Below are positions 53,876 through 61,913 of a DNA stretch of 64,000 bases, piece by piece; the first letter of the stretch is position 1; every line of letters begins with the position of its first letter. The translations under genes were made by a program, and so were the position numbers. The stretch covers positions 310,001 through 374,000 of the forward strand of contig JAIUOD010000002.1 in assembly GCA_020161405.1 (NCBI GenBank). The letters are read 5' to 3'. Below the pieces are notes generated by a model. That model was not told the origin of the DNA and did not search any database. It saw nothing but the letters and a program-made list of their open reading frames with translations. The DNA comes from Pseudomonadota bacterium. Lineage in GTDB: Bacteria > Pseudomonadota > Alphaproteobacteria > Caulobacterales > Aquidulcibacteraceae.

Positions 53876-55045
53876 TCAAGAATACTTTTCATCTTTTTGC
53901 GGTAAATACAGCATTATTAGCGGTAAAATACCTATTATTGATAGGCTTATAAGCAATGCAGAGCTTCCATAGAATTGCATTAAAGTGCCACCAAAACTTG
54001 GGGCAATAAGCTGTGCAATGCAATAAGTGGTGCCAAAGGCGGCGTTGGCAAGGGCGATTCTTTGGGGTTCAAAATATTCGGCAATCCCAACCAGACCCAT
54101 TGTATAAAAGCCAGTAACAAAACCTGACCAAATGCAAATTATCGCCAAAACCATAATTGAATTATGGGTGGTAATAAGAATCAATGGCAAAATAATTGCG
54201 ACAAGGGCAATTAGTTTCAAAACATTTTTTCGCCCAATCCTATCGGACAAAACACCAAGTGGAAATTGCAAAACGATATTGCCAATCGCTGCCGCGCCCA
54301 AAATAGCACCCGCCATTTTATCATCAAATCCTATTTGCCGTGACCAAATTGGAAATAAATTAAATGCCGCAGTTTCAAGCCCGCCAATAGCAAAGGCAGG
54401 CATGAAAATGGCAAGATTTTTAAATATTAATTTATATGTCGTGCTAAATTTTTGCCCGCCAATATGTGGTTTTGATGCGCTTATGGTTTTGATTGCGAAG
54501 AATGGCAAGACAATCAAATTAAGCAAAATCGCAATATAAATCACAATGTTTGATTTATAAGTGAATTGGGAAATCAAAAGCCCGCCAATTCCAATCCCGC
54601 CATAAAAAATAACCGCATAAAACCCAAAAATCCTGCCACGTAATTTTGGGGGTGCAAGTTCTAATATCCAGCTTTCTGATGCAATGAATAAAAATGTGCC
54701 AGTAATGGAAAAGCAAAATCTTATTATCGTCCAAAGAAACGGCGAATTATTGATGCATAATAGGCAATAAAGTGTCATATTTATAATTATTGCGATAAAT
54801 AATGCATTTTTGGTGGGGATTATATTCAAAAGCCTTGGAATAAGTGGTGTAAGAAATAATGGAGCACTGGCGGCGATTGTAACCAAAATGCCAATTGTAC
54901 CCGCACTTAGCCCCAAATCATCCATACGCAATGAAAACAAAGGCGCCAAAAGCCCAAAACCAATAGAGGATATAAAACCCGAACTTAAAGCAAGGGCGAT
55001 TGTTATATAGGTTTTAGCATTTTCATCATTATTGCTAAAACTCAT
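53876..55045 (-). CDS. Major facilitator superfamily transporter
   Basis: 389 residues with about 12 membrane helices. The conserved cytoplasmic loop between helices 2-3 of the second half reads GVLSDRIGRKNVL, the MFS motif A; the first half has a weaker counterpart. RMDDLGLSAGTIGILVTIAAS near the N-terminus resembles YcaD-type transporters. The substrate cannot be predicted: YcaD-like members include putative drug or nutrient exporters. No regulator is next to it. The start ATG 55045 lies in an A/T-rich region without a clear ribosome-binding site. The next gene upstream is divergent (Sel1-like protein), with about 84 bp between. Confidence 0.82.
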   Translation of the reverse strand: MSFSNNDENAKTYITIALALSSGFISSIGFGLLAPLFSLRMDDLGLSAGTIGILVTIAASAPLFLTPLIPRLLNIIPTKNALFIAIIINMTLYCLLCINNSPFLWTIIRFCFSITGTFLFIASESWILELAPPKLRGRIFGFYAVIFYGGIGIGGLLISQFTYKSNIVIYIAILLNLIVLPFFAIKTISASKPHIGGQKFSTTYKLIFKNLAIFMPAFAIGGLETAAFNLFPIWSRQIGFDDKMAGAILGAAAIGNIVLQFPLGVLSDRIGRKNVLKLIALVAIILPLILITTHNSIMVLAIICIWSGFVTGFYTMGLVGIAEYFEPQRIALANAAFGTTYCIAQLIAPSFGGTLMQFYGSSALLISLSIIGILPLIMLYLPQKDEKYS

Positions 55046-55129
55046 AATATTCTCTTTTATGGAATTGTTGTTTGTAAAGCATTAGTTTTTTTTATATCGT
55101 ATTAATTATATTATTTAGGACTTATTATT

Positions 55130-56263
55130 GTGAAGCTTACGAATACCCTAAAATTTATAATTATTATATTATCATTTGCATTATGTGATAATGCAAATGC
55201 ACAAATTCTTTCCCGCTTGGCACACAAAACCACTTTTGAAAAATCTAAATCGGATTGCGAAGCTGGAAAGGGTGAAGCCTGTGCAGTGCATGGCTATTTT
55301 CATATGACGCTTGCAAATAGTGAAAGCGATATTAAGCAAACAACTAAATATTTCGAAAAATCATGCAACTTAGATAGTGGACTTGGCTGTTTTTCATTAG
55401 CTTCTATTTTGGAAAATGGTTTTTCTGATAGAAAAGATCCCAAAGAAGCTAATTCTAAATTTGAACAATCTTGTAAATTAAACTATGAAGACGGATGCAT
55501 TAATTTGGGCATTAAATATGCGCAAGGGAAAAGTGTAGCAAAGGATTTAGAGAAATCACTTACCTATCTTTCAAAACTTTGTAATTCAAAAACTATGCGA
55601 AGTTGCTATTATAAACGCGAAATTGCAATAAAATTACAAAAACCTGAAATAGCAAAACTTCATGTTCCGTTCAAAAACAATTTTGAAAATGATATTGAAT
55701 TCAAGCAAGCAGCCATTAAGTGGCAGTCTGCAGACTATTTAAACGCAAATAGAGCCTTAAATAAACTATGTGAGAAAAATAAATCCAATGCATGTGTAAT
55801 GCTTGGCGAAAGTTATTTTTTTGGCCTTGGCACAAAACAAGATTTTTCTAAAGCGGCGGATTTGTATGAAAAGGGATGTAATCTAAATTTGCCAATTGGC
55901 TGTGATGGGCTTGCAAATGCATATGTAAATGGTGATGGTCGCCAAAAAGACTTCAATAAGGCACTGAATTTATTTACTAATGCTTGTGATTTAGGGGTGT
56001 TAGATGCATGTTATAATTTGGGTAAAATGTATTCTGAGGCTGAAGGAGTTGAAAAGAATTTAGGCATCGCTTTTGATTTACTTGACGATGCCTGTAGAAA
56101 TTCTATTTTGCATGCTTGCCATAATCTGGGGGTTTTATTCTTTATTGATGAAGAAAACTTTGACCAAATGCTTGCTAAAAAATATCTTGAAAATGCTCTA
56201 AGGATTGACCCAAATTTTCAACCTTCTAAAGATGCATTATCATATTTGATGCAAATGAAGTAA
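55130..56263 (+). CDS. Hcp-like cysteine-rich Sel1 repeat protein
   Basis: 377 residues starting at GTG 55130. A signal peptide (hydrophobic 9-20, cleavage near NANA) exports it. The mature protein consists of Sel1/TPR-like repeats of about 36 residues: SDCEAGKGEACAVHGYFHMTL, SCNLDSGLGCFSLASILENG, SCKLNYEDGCINLGIKYAQG, LCEKNKSNACVMLGESYFFG, GCNLNLPIGCDGLANAYVNG, ACDLGVLDACYNLGKMYSEA, and ACRNSILHACHNLGVLF. Each carries a Cys pair spaced by about eight residues, the pattern of Helicobacter Hcp proteins, where each pair forms a disulfide. Such proteins act as periplasmic scaffolds or interact with cell-wall enzymes. The middle repeat near residue 170 lacks regular spacing. Confidence 0.8.
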   Translation: MKLTNTLKFIIIILSFALCDNANAQILSRLAHKTTFEKSKSDCEAGKGEACAVHGYFHMTLANSESDIKQTTKYFEKSCNLDSGLGCFSLASILENGFSDRKDPKEANSKFEQSCKLNYEDGCINLGIKYAQGKSVAKDLEKSLTYLSKLCNSKTMRSCYYKREIAIKLQKPEIAKLHVPFKNNFENDIEFKQAAIKWQSADYLNANRALNKLCEKNKSNACVMLGESYFFGLGTKQDFSKAADLYEKGCNLNLPIGCDGLANAYVNGDGRQKDFNKALNLFTNACDLGVLDACYNLGKMYSEAEGVEKNLGIAFDLLDDACRNSILHACHNLGVLFFIDEENFDQMLAKKYLENALRIDPNFQPSKDALSYLMQMK

Positions 56264-56267
56264 TAAA

Positions 56268-57194
56268 CTACATCAACTTAATCTCTTTCAACCTTTGTTC
56301 AAGGAAACCTTGCGCCGTAATCGGTTCATATTTTGCCTCGCCACAATTTGGTAAGCCTTCGATTAAATAATCAGGGTTTAAGTGAAGGAAGAATGGCGTT
56401 GAAATACGTGAAAATCTTGCGCGTTCTGGCTGTGGGTTGATTACGCGGTGGATTGATGATGGTAATTTATCATTGGTAAGGCGTGCCAACATATCACCAA
56501 CATTAATTGCCAAACAACCTTTTGGCGCCATTACATTTTGCCAATTACCTTCTTTATCCAAAAGCTGTAGCCCTGGCTCATCGGCGCCTAATAATAATGT
56601 AATCACATTAATATCACCATGCGCACCCGCACGAATTGCCCCTGGTGTTGCATCTTCGCCAACTGGTGGATAATGTAAAAGGCGAAGAATTGAATTGCCT
56701 TCATTAACTTTGTCAGCAAAGAAATCAGGGTCGAGCTTTAAATAAATTGCCACCGCTTTAAGGATTTTTTTGCCCAATTGGTCAAAACCATTAAACATGC
56801 CATCAACATATTCAGACCAGCCATCAACTTCTGGAACATCAACATTTGGCATCATAAGATTTGCATATTTATGATCTTTTGGTAATTCGCGCCCTGCATG
56901 CCAAAATTCTTTTAAATCGGCAATTTGGTGATCTTTGGCGGTTTCAACACCAAAAGGTGTATAGCCGCGCGCACCCGCCAAACCTTCGATTTTATATTTT
57001 TTCTTGGTTTCAGTTGGAAGTGCGAAAAATTCTTTGGCGCGTTTTACGGTGCCGTCAATTATATTTTGGTCAACACCATGATCAGCGACAACGGCAAAAC
57101 CATAGGTTTCAAACCATTTACCTAATTCTTGTGCAAATTCATTTGGGTCTTGTTCAAAGGTTTTCATCGAAACGGGTGGGATTATTGAATCCAT
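56268..57194 (-). CDS. Isopenicillin N synthase-like 2-oxoglutarate/Fe(II) oxygenase
   Basis: 308 residues from ATG 57194, supported by AGGAG (57201-57205 on the minus strand); an upstream ATG at 57215 would add seven residues. The DIOX_N domain (about 1-110) contains GFAVVADHGVD. The jelly-roll catalytic domain holds the iron ligands H192, D194 and H249 (GAHGDINVITLL and SSIHRV) and the 2-oxoglutarate-binding R/S pair in RARFSRIS (R260, S262). It needs iron, 2-oxoglutarate and oxygen. Isopenicillin N synthase itself is narrow; this clade includes many oxidases of unknown substrate, so only the reaction class is supported. It follows a small unknown gene by 84 bp. Confidence 0.85.
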   Translation of the reverse strand: MDSIIPPVSMKTFEQDPNEFAQELGKWFETYGFAVVADHGVDQNIIDGTVKRAKEFFALPTETKKKYKIEGLAGARGYTPFGVETAKDHQIADLKEFWHAGRELPKDHKYANLMMPNVDVPEVDGWSEYVDGMFNGFDQLGKKILKAVAIYLKLDPDFFADKVNEGNSILRLLHYPPVGEDATPGAIRAGAHGDINVITLLLGADEPGLQLLDKEGNWQNVMAPKGCLAINVGDMLARLTNDKLPSSIHRVINPQPERARFSRISTPFFLHLNPDYLIEGLPNCGEAKYEPITAQGFLEQRLKEIKLM

Positions 57195-57278
57195 TTTTAT
57201 CTCCTCGGGCGGCATCGTTTCGTTTCCTTTTAATTTGTTTAGCTTATTTGTTAAAGTGGGTGCGTAAAATGGTCGCGT

Positions 57279-57626
57279 TTATTTTAAGCGTGCAATCCAT
57301 CCACCGCTTTGTGCAGGCATAGCACGAATAATTTCGCGTGCCCTTAATTTATCACGTAAATAGCTTCCGATTGGGTGAAATAAAGTATGGTTACCACTTT
57401 GATTAGCAAGTGGGAATTTAAACCAAATTTTCTGCACTTTAGAATTTTTAAGTGCATTTTCTGTTTTTGCAACAGCTTCAATAATTGAAAGGTCTTCAAG
57501 ATCTACAATTAAGTCAACATCCAAATTCTGTGATAAAAGCCCAATCGCATCAACTTCTTCTTCATTTTCCATTTTTAAATCACATCCATTTTTATTCTTT
57601 TGAACTAATTGGTAAGCCTTACTCAA
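57279..57626 (-). CDS. Small protein of unknown function
   Basis: 115 residues; ATG 57572 (MENEEEVDAIGLLSQN) is an alternative, shorter start. No signal peptide or membrane helix. It has an acidic N-terminal half (VDLIVDLEDLSIIEAVAKTENAL) and a basic C-terminal half with YLRDKLRAREIIRAMPAQSGGWIARLK, ending in aromatic/basic residues. No family is recognised. It lies on the same strand as the TetR gene upstream (58-bp gap) and the oxygenase gene downstream (84-bp gap), so it may be part of a TetR-led transcript. Confidence 0.5.
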   Translation of the reverse strand: MSKAYQLVQKNKNGCDLKMENEEEVDAIGLLSQNLDVDLIVDLEDLSIIEAVAKTENALKNSKVQKIWFKFPLANQSGNHTLFHPIGSYLRDKLRAREIIRAMPAQSGGWIARLK

Positions 57627-57684
57627 TAGTAAATCGAAAACATAAAATTTATCGTAAATAATAAAATATACATAGTCTATTTAA

Positions 57685-58257
57685 TTAATAAGTCCTGACC
57701 CTTGCTTGTAAAACTGAGTTTGCAATTGCATTGCTTGAAATGTGCAAAGCTTTGCAAATGTTTGATGATGATATTGCAATTTGCCCTAAAATCCATGGCT
57801 CAATAATTTCAAATTGCGCAGCAGCAATTTGAGCCGCAATCATTTTCATGGGAATAATAGGTGTTTGATTTTTATCTTTTAGGTCATCCAGCCTTTTTGC
57901 AATAAGTTCACTTAATACAGAAAGCATTTCTTTGCGCGCTGGAAGATATAAAAGAACACGCGCTATTGCCTGCTTTTCACGAAAATGCATTACCCACCAA
58001 TCAAGATGCGCGGGAATATCACGCGAACCAATAACAGATGCCAAAGCACCCATAGGAATTTTTAATATTTCGCGCAAAAGCGCCTCTTTGGTTTCAAAAT
58101 GGGTATATAGTGTCGATCGTCCAATGTTTGCGCGCATCGCAACCATTGATATTTTGATTTTTTGAAAATTTTGTTCGAATAATAGTTCGGTAAAGGCATT
58201 TAAAATTGCCTCCCGCGTTTTTGTTTGGCGGCGGTCAAGTTGATTTGTATCAGACAT
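57685..58257 (-). CDS. TetR/AcrR family transcriptional regulator
   Basis: 190 residues from ATG 58257 (MSDTNQLDRRQTKTREAIL); upstream ATGs at 58266 and 58275 lie close to or inside the palindrome and are less likely. The N-terminal HTH has LFEQNFQKIKISMVAMRANIGRSTLYTHFETKEALLREI, with recognition helix GRSTLYTHF. The C-terminal ligand-binding helices are variable. A perfect 14-bp palindrome (58270-58283) lies directly before the start and is likely its operator; it would also reach the divergent membrane protein gene, 74 bp away. The ligand is unknown. The oxygenase and small unknown gene follow on the same strand. Confidence 0.86.
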   Translation of the reverse strand: MSDTNQLDRRQTKTREAILNAFTELLFEQNFQKIKISMVAMRANIGRSTLYTHFETKEALLREILKIPMGALASVIGSRDIPAHLDWWVMHFREKQAIARVLLYLPARKEMLSVLSELIAKRLDDLKDKNQTPIIPMKMIAAQIAAAQFEIIEPWILGQIAISSSNICKALHISSNAIANSVLQARVRTY

Positions 58258-58269
58258 TTTGTTCATTTT

Positions 58270-58283
58270 GTCCATTAATGGAC
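58270..58283. promoter_or_regulatory. Perfect 14-bp palindrome, likely TetR operator
   Basis: GTCCATTAATGGAC reads identically on both strands. It lies 13 bp upstream of the TetR start and 74 bp upstream of the divergent membrane protein gene at 58357. TetR regulators usually bind 14-18-bp palindromes of this form and repress themselves and a divergent neighbour. Confidence 0.65.
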
Positions 58284-58356
58284 TTTTTTGTTATATTGTT
58301 TAATGACAGGCTTCAATCATCATTTATGTTCATTCTTCGTAACAGAAGGAATATAA

Positions 58357-59040
58357 ATGACCGATCTACAAAATAATTCACTTATTCATCTTAAATTCAA
58401 TGGCAAAATTTATGGATGGATATTAGCAATATCAAGTTTGCTTGCACTTGCCTTTATTGCACACCACCCAGAGGCTGATTTGCATAATTCTGCCAATGGC
58501 CTCGAAAATCTAGCGGCGATTGGTTACCTTGGGCGTATTGTTCATGGCACACTTATTTTCATGGTCTTAATGTTTGCCGTCGGCTTTTCTGGGTTTGCAC
58601 TTCGCCTTGGTATTAAACACCCATTAGTTATGTCTGGGTGGATTGCATATATTATTGGTACAATTGCAATGATATTGGCGGCATCGATTGATGGCTTTTT
58701 ATTGGCTGATATAAGCGATAAAATGTCTGATAATCGGCAATTAGCTTATGACTTGATACATTATAGTATGATTTATAATCAAATACTGGCGCGTCTTGGC
58801 TTTAGCTTAATGGCTGCTGCGTCCTTATTTTGGGGCGTTGCTATGATTCATTTTTCAGGTATCAAGCGTATAATTGGCTTATGTTCAATTATAATTGGCG
58901 GTACATCACTTGCATTTGTTCTTATAAGTTCTGAACGCATTGATGTAAGGATTTTGCTATTTTATATGATTGCGCAATTAATATGGCATTTGATAATCGC
59001 CACTTGGATGATACGCACAAAAGATAATGTTGCAATTTAA
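58357..59040 (+). CDS. Multi-pass membrane protein divergent from TetR
   Basis: 227 residues with about six hydrophobic helices (about 20-36, 61-80, 90-112, 140-160, 170-190, 198-218). A His/Glu-bearing loop, AFIAHHPEADLHNSANGLE (about 33-51), precedes helix 2. No family is named; it is similar in layout to DUF4386-like or small transporter-like membrane proteins. AGAAGGA directly before ATG 58357 is a good ribosome-binding site. The TetR palindrome upstream suggests repression by that regulator. A VOC protein gene follows 3 bp after its stop, so the two form a likely operon of detoxification type; function is not known. Confidence 0.7.
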   Translation: MTDLQNNSLIHLKFNGKIYGWILAISSLLALAFIAHHPEADLHNSANGLENLAAIGYLGRIVHGTLIFMVLMFAVGFSGFALRLGIKHPLVMSGWIAYIIGTIAMILAASIDGFLLADISDKMSDNRQLAYDLIHYSMIYNQILARLGFSLMAAASLFWGVAMIHFSGIKRIIGLCSIIIGGTSLAFVLISSERIDVRILLFYMIAQLIWHLIIATWMIRTKDNVAI

Positions 59041-59043
59041 TTT

Positions 59044-59424
59044 ATGAACGGAAAGCAAATGCCACAAATTATTGACCAGCGCCCATTTTTAGCAACGAAA
59101 GATTTTAAAAGATCAATTGATTTCTATTCACGTTTGGGTTGGCAATCTATTTATCAAGATGCAGATTTGGCATTAATGGAAAATGGGGCATCACGTTTCT
59201 TCTTGCAAAATGCCTTTCTTAAAGATTGGGCGCATAATACAATGCTTCATTTAATCGTTGATGATGCCCAAAAATGGTATGAAGAAGCCAAAAAGGCAAA
59301 ATTAGAAGGTGGCTTTGAAGAAGTAATTGTTCACCCACCACGCCGTGAAGCCTATGGGGCGCTTGCAACCCATGTTATAGACCCTGCGGGAATATTGGTG
59401 TTTTTCGCACAATTAGATGATTAA
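59044..59424 (+). CDS. VOC (glyoxalase/bleomycin-resistance) family protein
   Basis: 126 residues from ATG 59044; ATG 59062 (MPQIIDQRPFLATKD) is an alternative giving 120. The single-domain vicinal oxygen chelate fold has KDFKRSIDFYSRLGWQ, ASRFFLQNAF, and THVIDPAGILVFFAQ, matching the beta-alpha-beta-beta-beta halves. The metal-binding ligands of glyoxalase I are incomplete, so binding of a drug or small molecule, as in bleomycin-resistance proteins, is as likely as catalysis. It follows the TetR-linked membrane protein gene by 3 bp and ends in a clear terminator. Confidence 0.85.
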   Translation: MNGKQMPQIIDQRPFLATKDFKRSIDFYSRLGWQSIYQDADLALMENGASRFFLQNAFLKDWAHNTMLHLIVDDAQKWYEEAKKAKLEGGFEEVIVHPPRREAYGALATHVIDPAGILVFFAQLDD

Positions 59425-59430
59425 GAATAC

Positions 59431-59464
59431 AAATACCGCTTTTGCAACCAAAGGCGGTATTTTC
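59431..59464 (+). terminator. Intrinsic terminator after the VOC gene
   Basis: AAATACCGC (59431-59439) and GCGGTATTT (59454-59462) form a 9-bp stem extended inward by A-T and G-T pairs. It ends in a T-rich tract. Confidence 0.85.
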
Positions 59465-59476
59465 TTATCTAAATAT

Positions 59477-59604
59477 GAATCTCTTGGTAAGATAAGCGTA
59501 ATGAATCTTTACATAGATTGAATCGTTTCAATTTGATTCACCACTAATTAACTGAAAAACCACTGTTTTTTACCAATTGTAAACCACTTGAAAACTTTTG
59601 ATTC
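59477..59604. promoter_or_regulatory. Cluster of five GANTC sites upstream of the small Sel1 gene
   Basis: GANTC occurs at 59477-59481, 59503-59507, 59520-59524, 59535-59539 and 59600-59604, five in 128 bp. By base composition about one per 300 bp would be expected. GANTC is the CcrM adenine methylation target in alphaproteobacteria, and clusters in promoters can make expression cell-cycle dependent. The 287-bp gap (59425-59711) otherwise holds the VOC terminator, a 6-bp inverted repeat with an AAAA loop (59634-59649) and A-rich sequence before the gene. Confidence 0.5.
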
Positions 59605-59711
59605 ACTATCACCCATCACAATGCATTTATAGAAACAAGAAAACTTGTTCTTAAAAAAATAAAATCGCTTGGTAGCAAGTGGGTAAATTGGTGGATTAAA
59701 AGGAAAAGAAA

Positions 59712-59960
59712 ATGTCAGTAGCAATTATGGAAATGCAAGTTGAGCCAACTGAATTATTTGAAAACGGTCTTAAGTTTTCAACTGGTGCAGAAGTTGAAAT
59801 GGATTTAATCGAAGCACATAAATGGTTTAACCTTGCAGCACTTAAAGGCATGTTAGAAGCACGTGATCGTCGCCGTGAACTTGCTGAAATCATGACTGAA
59901 AACCAAATTTCTGCTGCGCAAAAAGCTGCACGCGATTGGTTGAACCACGTTAAAAACTAA
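59712..59960 (+). CDS. Small Sel1-like repeat protein
   Basis: 82 residues with one degenerate Sel1 unit: ENGLKFSTGAEVEMDLIEAHKWFNLAALKGMLEARDRRRELAEIM, then TENQISAAQKAARDWLNHVKN. The pattern DLIEAHKWFNLAA is the core Sel1 motif and matches short proteins common in Caulobacterales and relatives. No signal peptide. The role is unknown; a protein-interaction adaptor is likely. A strong ribosome-binding site (AAAGGAAAAG) precedes ATG 59712, and five GANTC sites in the promoter region suggest cell-cycle control. It stands alone, 39 bp before the hydrolase gene. Confidence 0.8.
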   Translation: MSVAIMEMQVEPTELFENGLKFSTGAEVEMDLIEAHKWFNLAALKGMLEARDRRRELAEIMTENQISAAQKAARDWLNHVKN

Positions 59961-59999
59961 ATACTTGCTTTTTATGGCGAATTTGCGCCATTATATTTT

Positions 60000-61001
60000 A
60001 TGCAAGAATTAATAGATAATGCGTTCAAACCAATTGCTGCATCAATTTCATTGGGAAAAATCCCGGGTGCGCAATTAGGAATAATAAATAAAAATGGGGT
60101 AAGGGCGGTTGCTTTTGGCGGTCATGCCCAAATTTCCCCGATTTCACGCTCTTTAAATCGTGAAACCATATTTGACCTTGCTTCAGTCACAAAGGTCATG
60201 TTTACAACAATTGCAATTTTGGATGAAGTCGCAAAGGGCAATATTGCCCTTGATGACACTTTATCAAAACATATTCCTGATTTGCGTCAATATGATATCG
60301 CCGCAAGTGAACGTAATATCACAATTGAACAATGCCTTACACATCAGACTTTTTTTCCTGCCGTTGAACCAATTTATTCTCTTGGACTAAATCCAACAAC
60401 GATGCGTGCCTATATTTTACAACGCGAATGGGCGCATTTTGAACCAAGATATTCTGACATTAACTTTCTTATGCTTGGCATTTTATTAGAACGTGTTCGC
60501 AAAACACCTTTAATTGAGCAGCAAACCCCACGCGGAACAACTTTTTCGCCAAATCCATTAGAAACTGCGGCAACCGAATTTTGCACTTGGCGCGATAGAA
60601 TTATTTGCGGCGAAGTGCATGACGAAAACGCTTATGCCTTTGGCGGTGCTTCTGGGCATGCGGGATTGTTTGGTAATATTGATAATGTTCTTGATTTTGG
60701 ATTTAATATATTAAATTCAAAATTATTGCCGCAAGAAATTAATCAAAAACTATTCGAACCAAGAACCAGTCAACGCACTTTAGGGTTTGAAATTAAATAT
60801 GAAAATTGGTCTGGTGGGCAGGCGTGTTCGCCACATACAATTGGTCATACAGGCTTTACAGGAACGGGAATTTGGATTGATCCAGAGCGTGAAATCGCAT
60901 GGTCACTTCTAACCAATCGCGTCCACCCAAGCCGCCATTCCGATAGCGGGATTATTGGCCTTCGCAAGGAAATTGGCGAATTAATCTGTTCGCAAATCTA
61001 A
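60000..61001 (+). CDS. Serine hydrolase of the class C beta-lactamase family
   Basis: 333 residues, no signal peptide, start ATG 60000. The SxxK nucleophile is S62-V-T-K65 in FDLASVTKVMFTT. The second motif is Y151-S-D (YSDINF; Tyr-x-Asn in AmpC-type enzymes, Asp here). HTGFTGTGIW around 280 supplies the third motif. The family includes D,D-peptidases, esterases and EstB-type enzymes as well as beta-lactamases; without an exported signal a cytoplasmic esterase or muropeptide-recycling role is more likely than antibiotic resistance. It converges on the exopolysaccharide exporter gene with a 4-bp overlap of their ends. Confidence 0.82.
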   Translation: MQELIDNAFKPIAASISLGKIPGAQLGIINKNGVRAVAFGGHAQISPISRSLNRETIFDLASVTKVMFTTIAILDEVAKGNIALDDTLSKHIPDLRQYDIAASERNITIEQCLTHQTFFPAVEPIYSLGLNPTTMRAYILQREWAHFEPRYSDINFLMLGILLERVRKTPLIEQQTPRGTTFSPNPLETAATEFCTWRDRIICGEVHDENAYAFGGASGHAGLFGNIDNVLDFGFNILNSKLLPQEINQKLFEPRTSQRTLGFEIKYENWSGGQACSPHTIGHTGFTGTGIWIDPEREIAWSLLTNRVHPSRHSDSGIIGLRKEIGELICSQI

Positions 61002-61756
61002 TATCGACCGCCTAGTGAATAATTAAAGCCAAGTGTTATTGGCAATGCATCTTTTAAGAATTGTTGGGTGAATAGGCCAACTTCTGAAACCCTTGAACGC
61101 GGAACCCAAACCACATCAAATCTTCTTAGACGCGGCATATTGGCGAAACCATTTTCTTGTGCAAATACGGTTTTTAAATCAAACACACGCATGAAGGGTT
61201 GACCACCTGCACCGCGTCTTAAAACCACAACTTCTTCGCGTTTTGCACTATTCATGAAACCACCCGCGAGGATGATTGCATTAAGTGGGTCAAGTTCGCC
61301 ATTAAGTTCATAAATGCCTGGTCGCGCAACTTCACCACCTACAAAGATTTTTTGTGATGCAAACGCTTTTGGCGCAATATTTACGGTTGGATTTCTTAAT
61401 TGGCTTGAATATCTATTTTCAATTTGCGCCTTTATTTCATCGGCGGTTCTGTCGGCAACCATAAGTGCGCCAATAAGATTAGGTGTAATTCGCCCATCAG
61501 GCGCAACAATCATATTTTTACTTAATTCAGGTGCCCCCAAGACACTTAATTCAATTTCATCACCGGGGTAAAAGCGATAAGGCTCATCTGTATCTTCCCA
61601 AGAAGGGAAGGGTGGCTGTGTTGGGAAATTTTGTGTTTGCGTTGGGTGAGGGGTTGCAAAAGTTCGCGCTTCATGCCCAAGGCCTGAATAAATAGAATTT
61701 GATGTACAGCCTGTAACAGATGCAATCATAAACAGACCTAAAACTCTCTTTAGCAT
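60998..61756 (-). CDS. Wza-like polysaccharide export lipoprotein
   Basis: 252 residues from ATG 61756 (MLKRVLGLFMIASVTGC), supported by AGGAG (61764-61768 on the minus strand); a frame to 61786 adds ten residues. The lipobox VTGC puts lipidated Cys at 17. A poly_export domain (about 55-130; EPYRFYPGDEIELSVLGAPELSKNMIVAPDGRI) precedes an SLBB domain (about 135-205; KIFVGGEVARPGIYELNGELDPLNAIILAGGF). It forms the outer-membrane channel for capsule or exopolysaccharide. It diverges from the Wzz/GumC-like gene (157-bp gap), the usual pairing of exporter and co-polymerase. Confidence 0.9.
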   Translation of the reverse strand: MLKRVLGLFMIASVTGCTSNSIYSGLGHEARTFATPHPTQTQNFPTQPPFPSWEDTDEPYRFYPGDEIELSVLGAPELSKNMIVAPDGRITPNLIGALMVADRTADEIKAQIENRYSSQLRNPTVNIAPKAFASQKIFVGGEVARPGIYELNGELDPLNAIILAGGFMNSAKREEVVVLRRGAGGQPFMRVFDLKTVFAQENGFANMPRLRRFDVVWVPRSRVSEVGLFTQQFLKDALPITLGFNYSLGGRY

Positions 61757-61913
61757 TTTGCTAACTCCTGATGCGAATAAGTACAAACATCTAATGGCTT
61801 TTTTTGCCTAAAAATCAGTTAATTTTTTAAATCTTAAACTAATCGTTAATCCTTAACACACTATCAATTTTATAAACCCAGAATGGGCGAATCAAAAAGA
61901 TGCATCGAGTAAA

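Noticed and set aside
61787-61913. Several TTAA motifs in the Wza/Wzz intergenic region considered as CtrA sites
   Set aside because: No pair has the TTAA-N7-TTAA spacing; distances are 3, 4 or 8.
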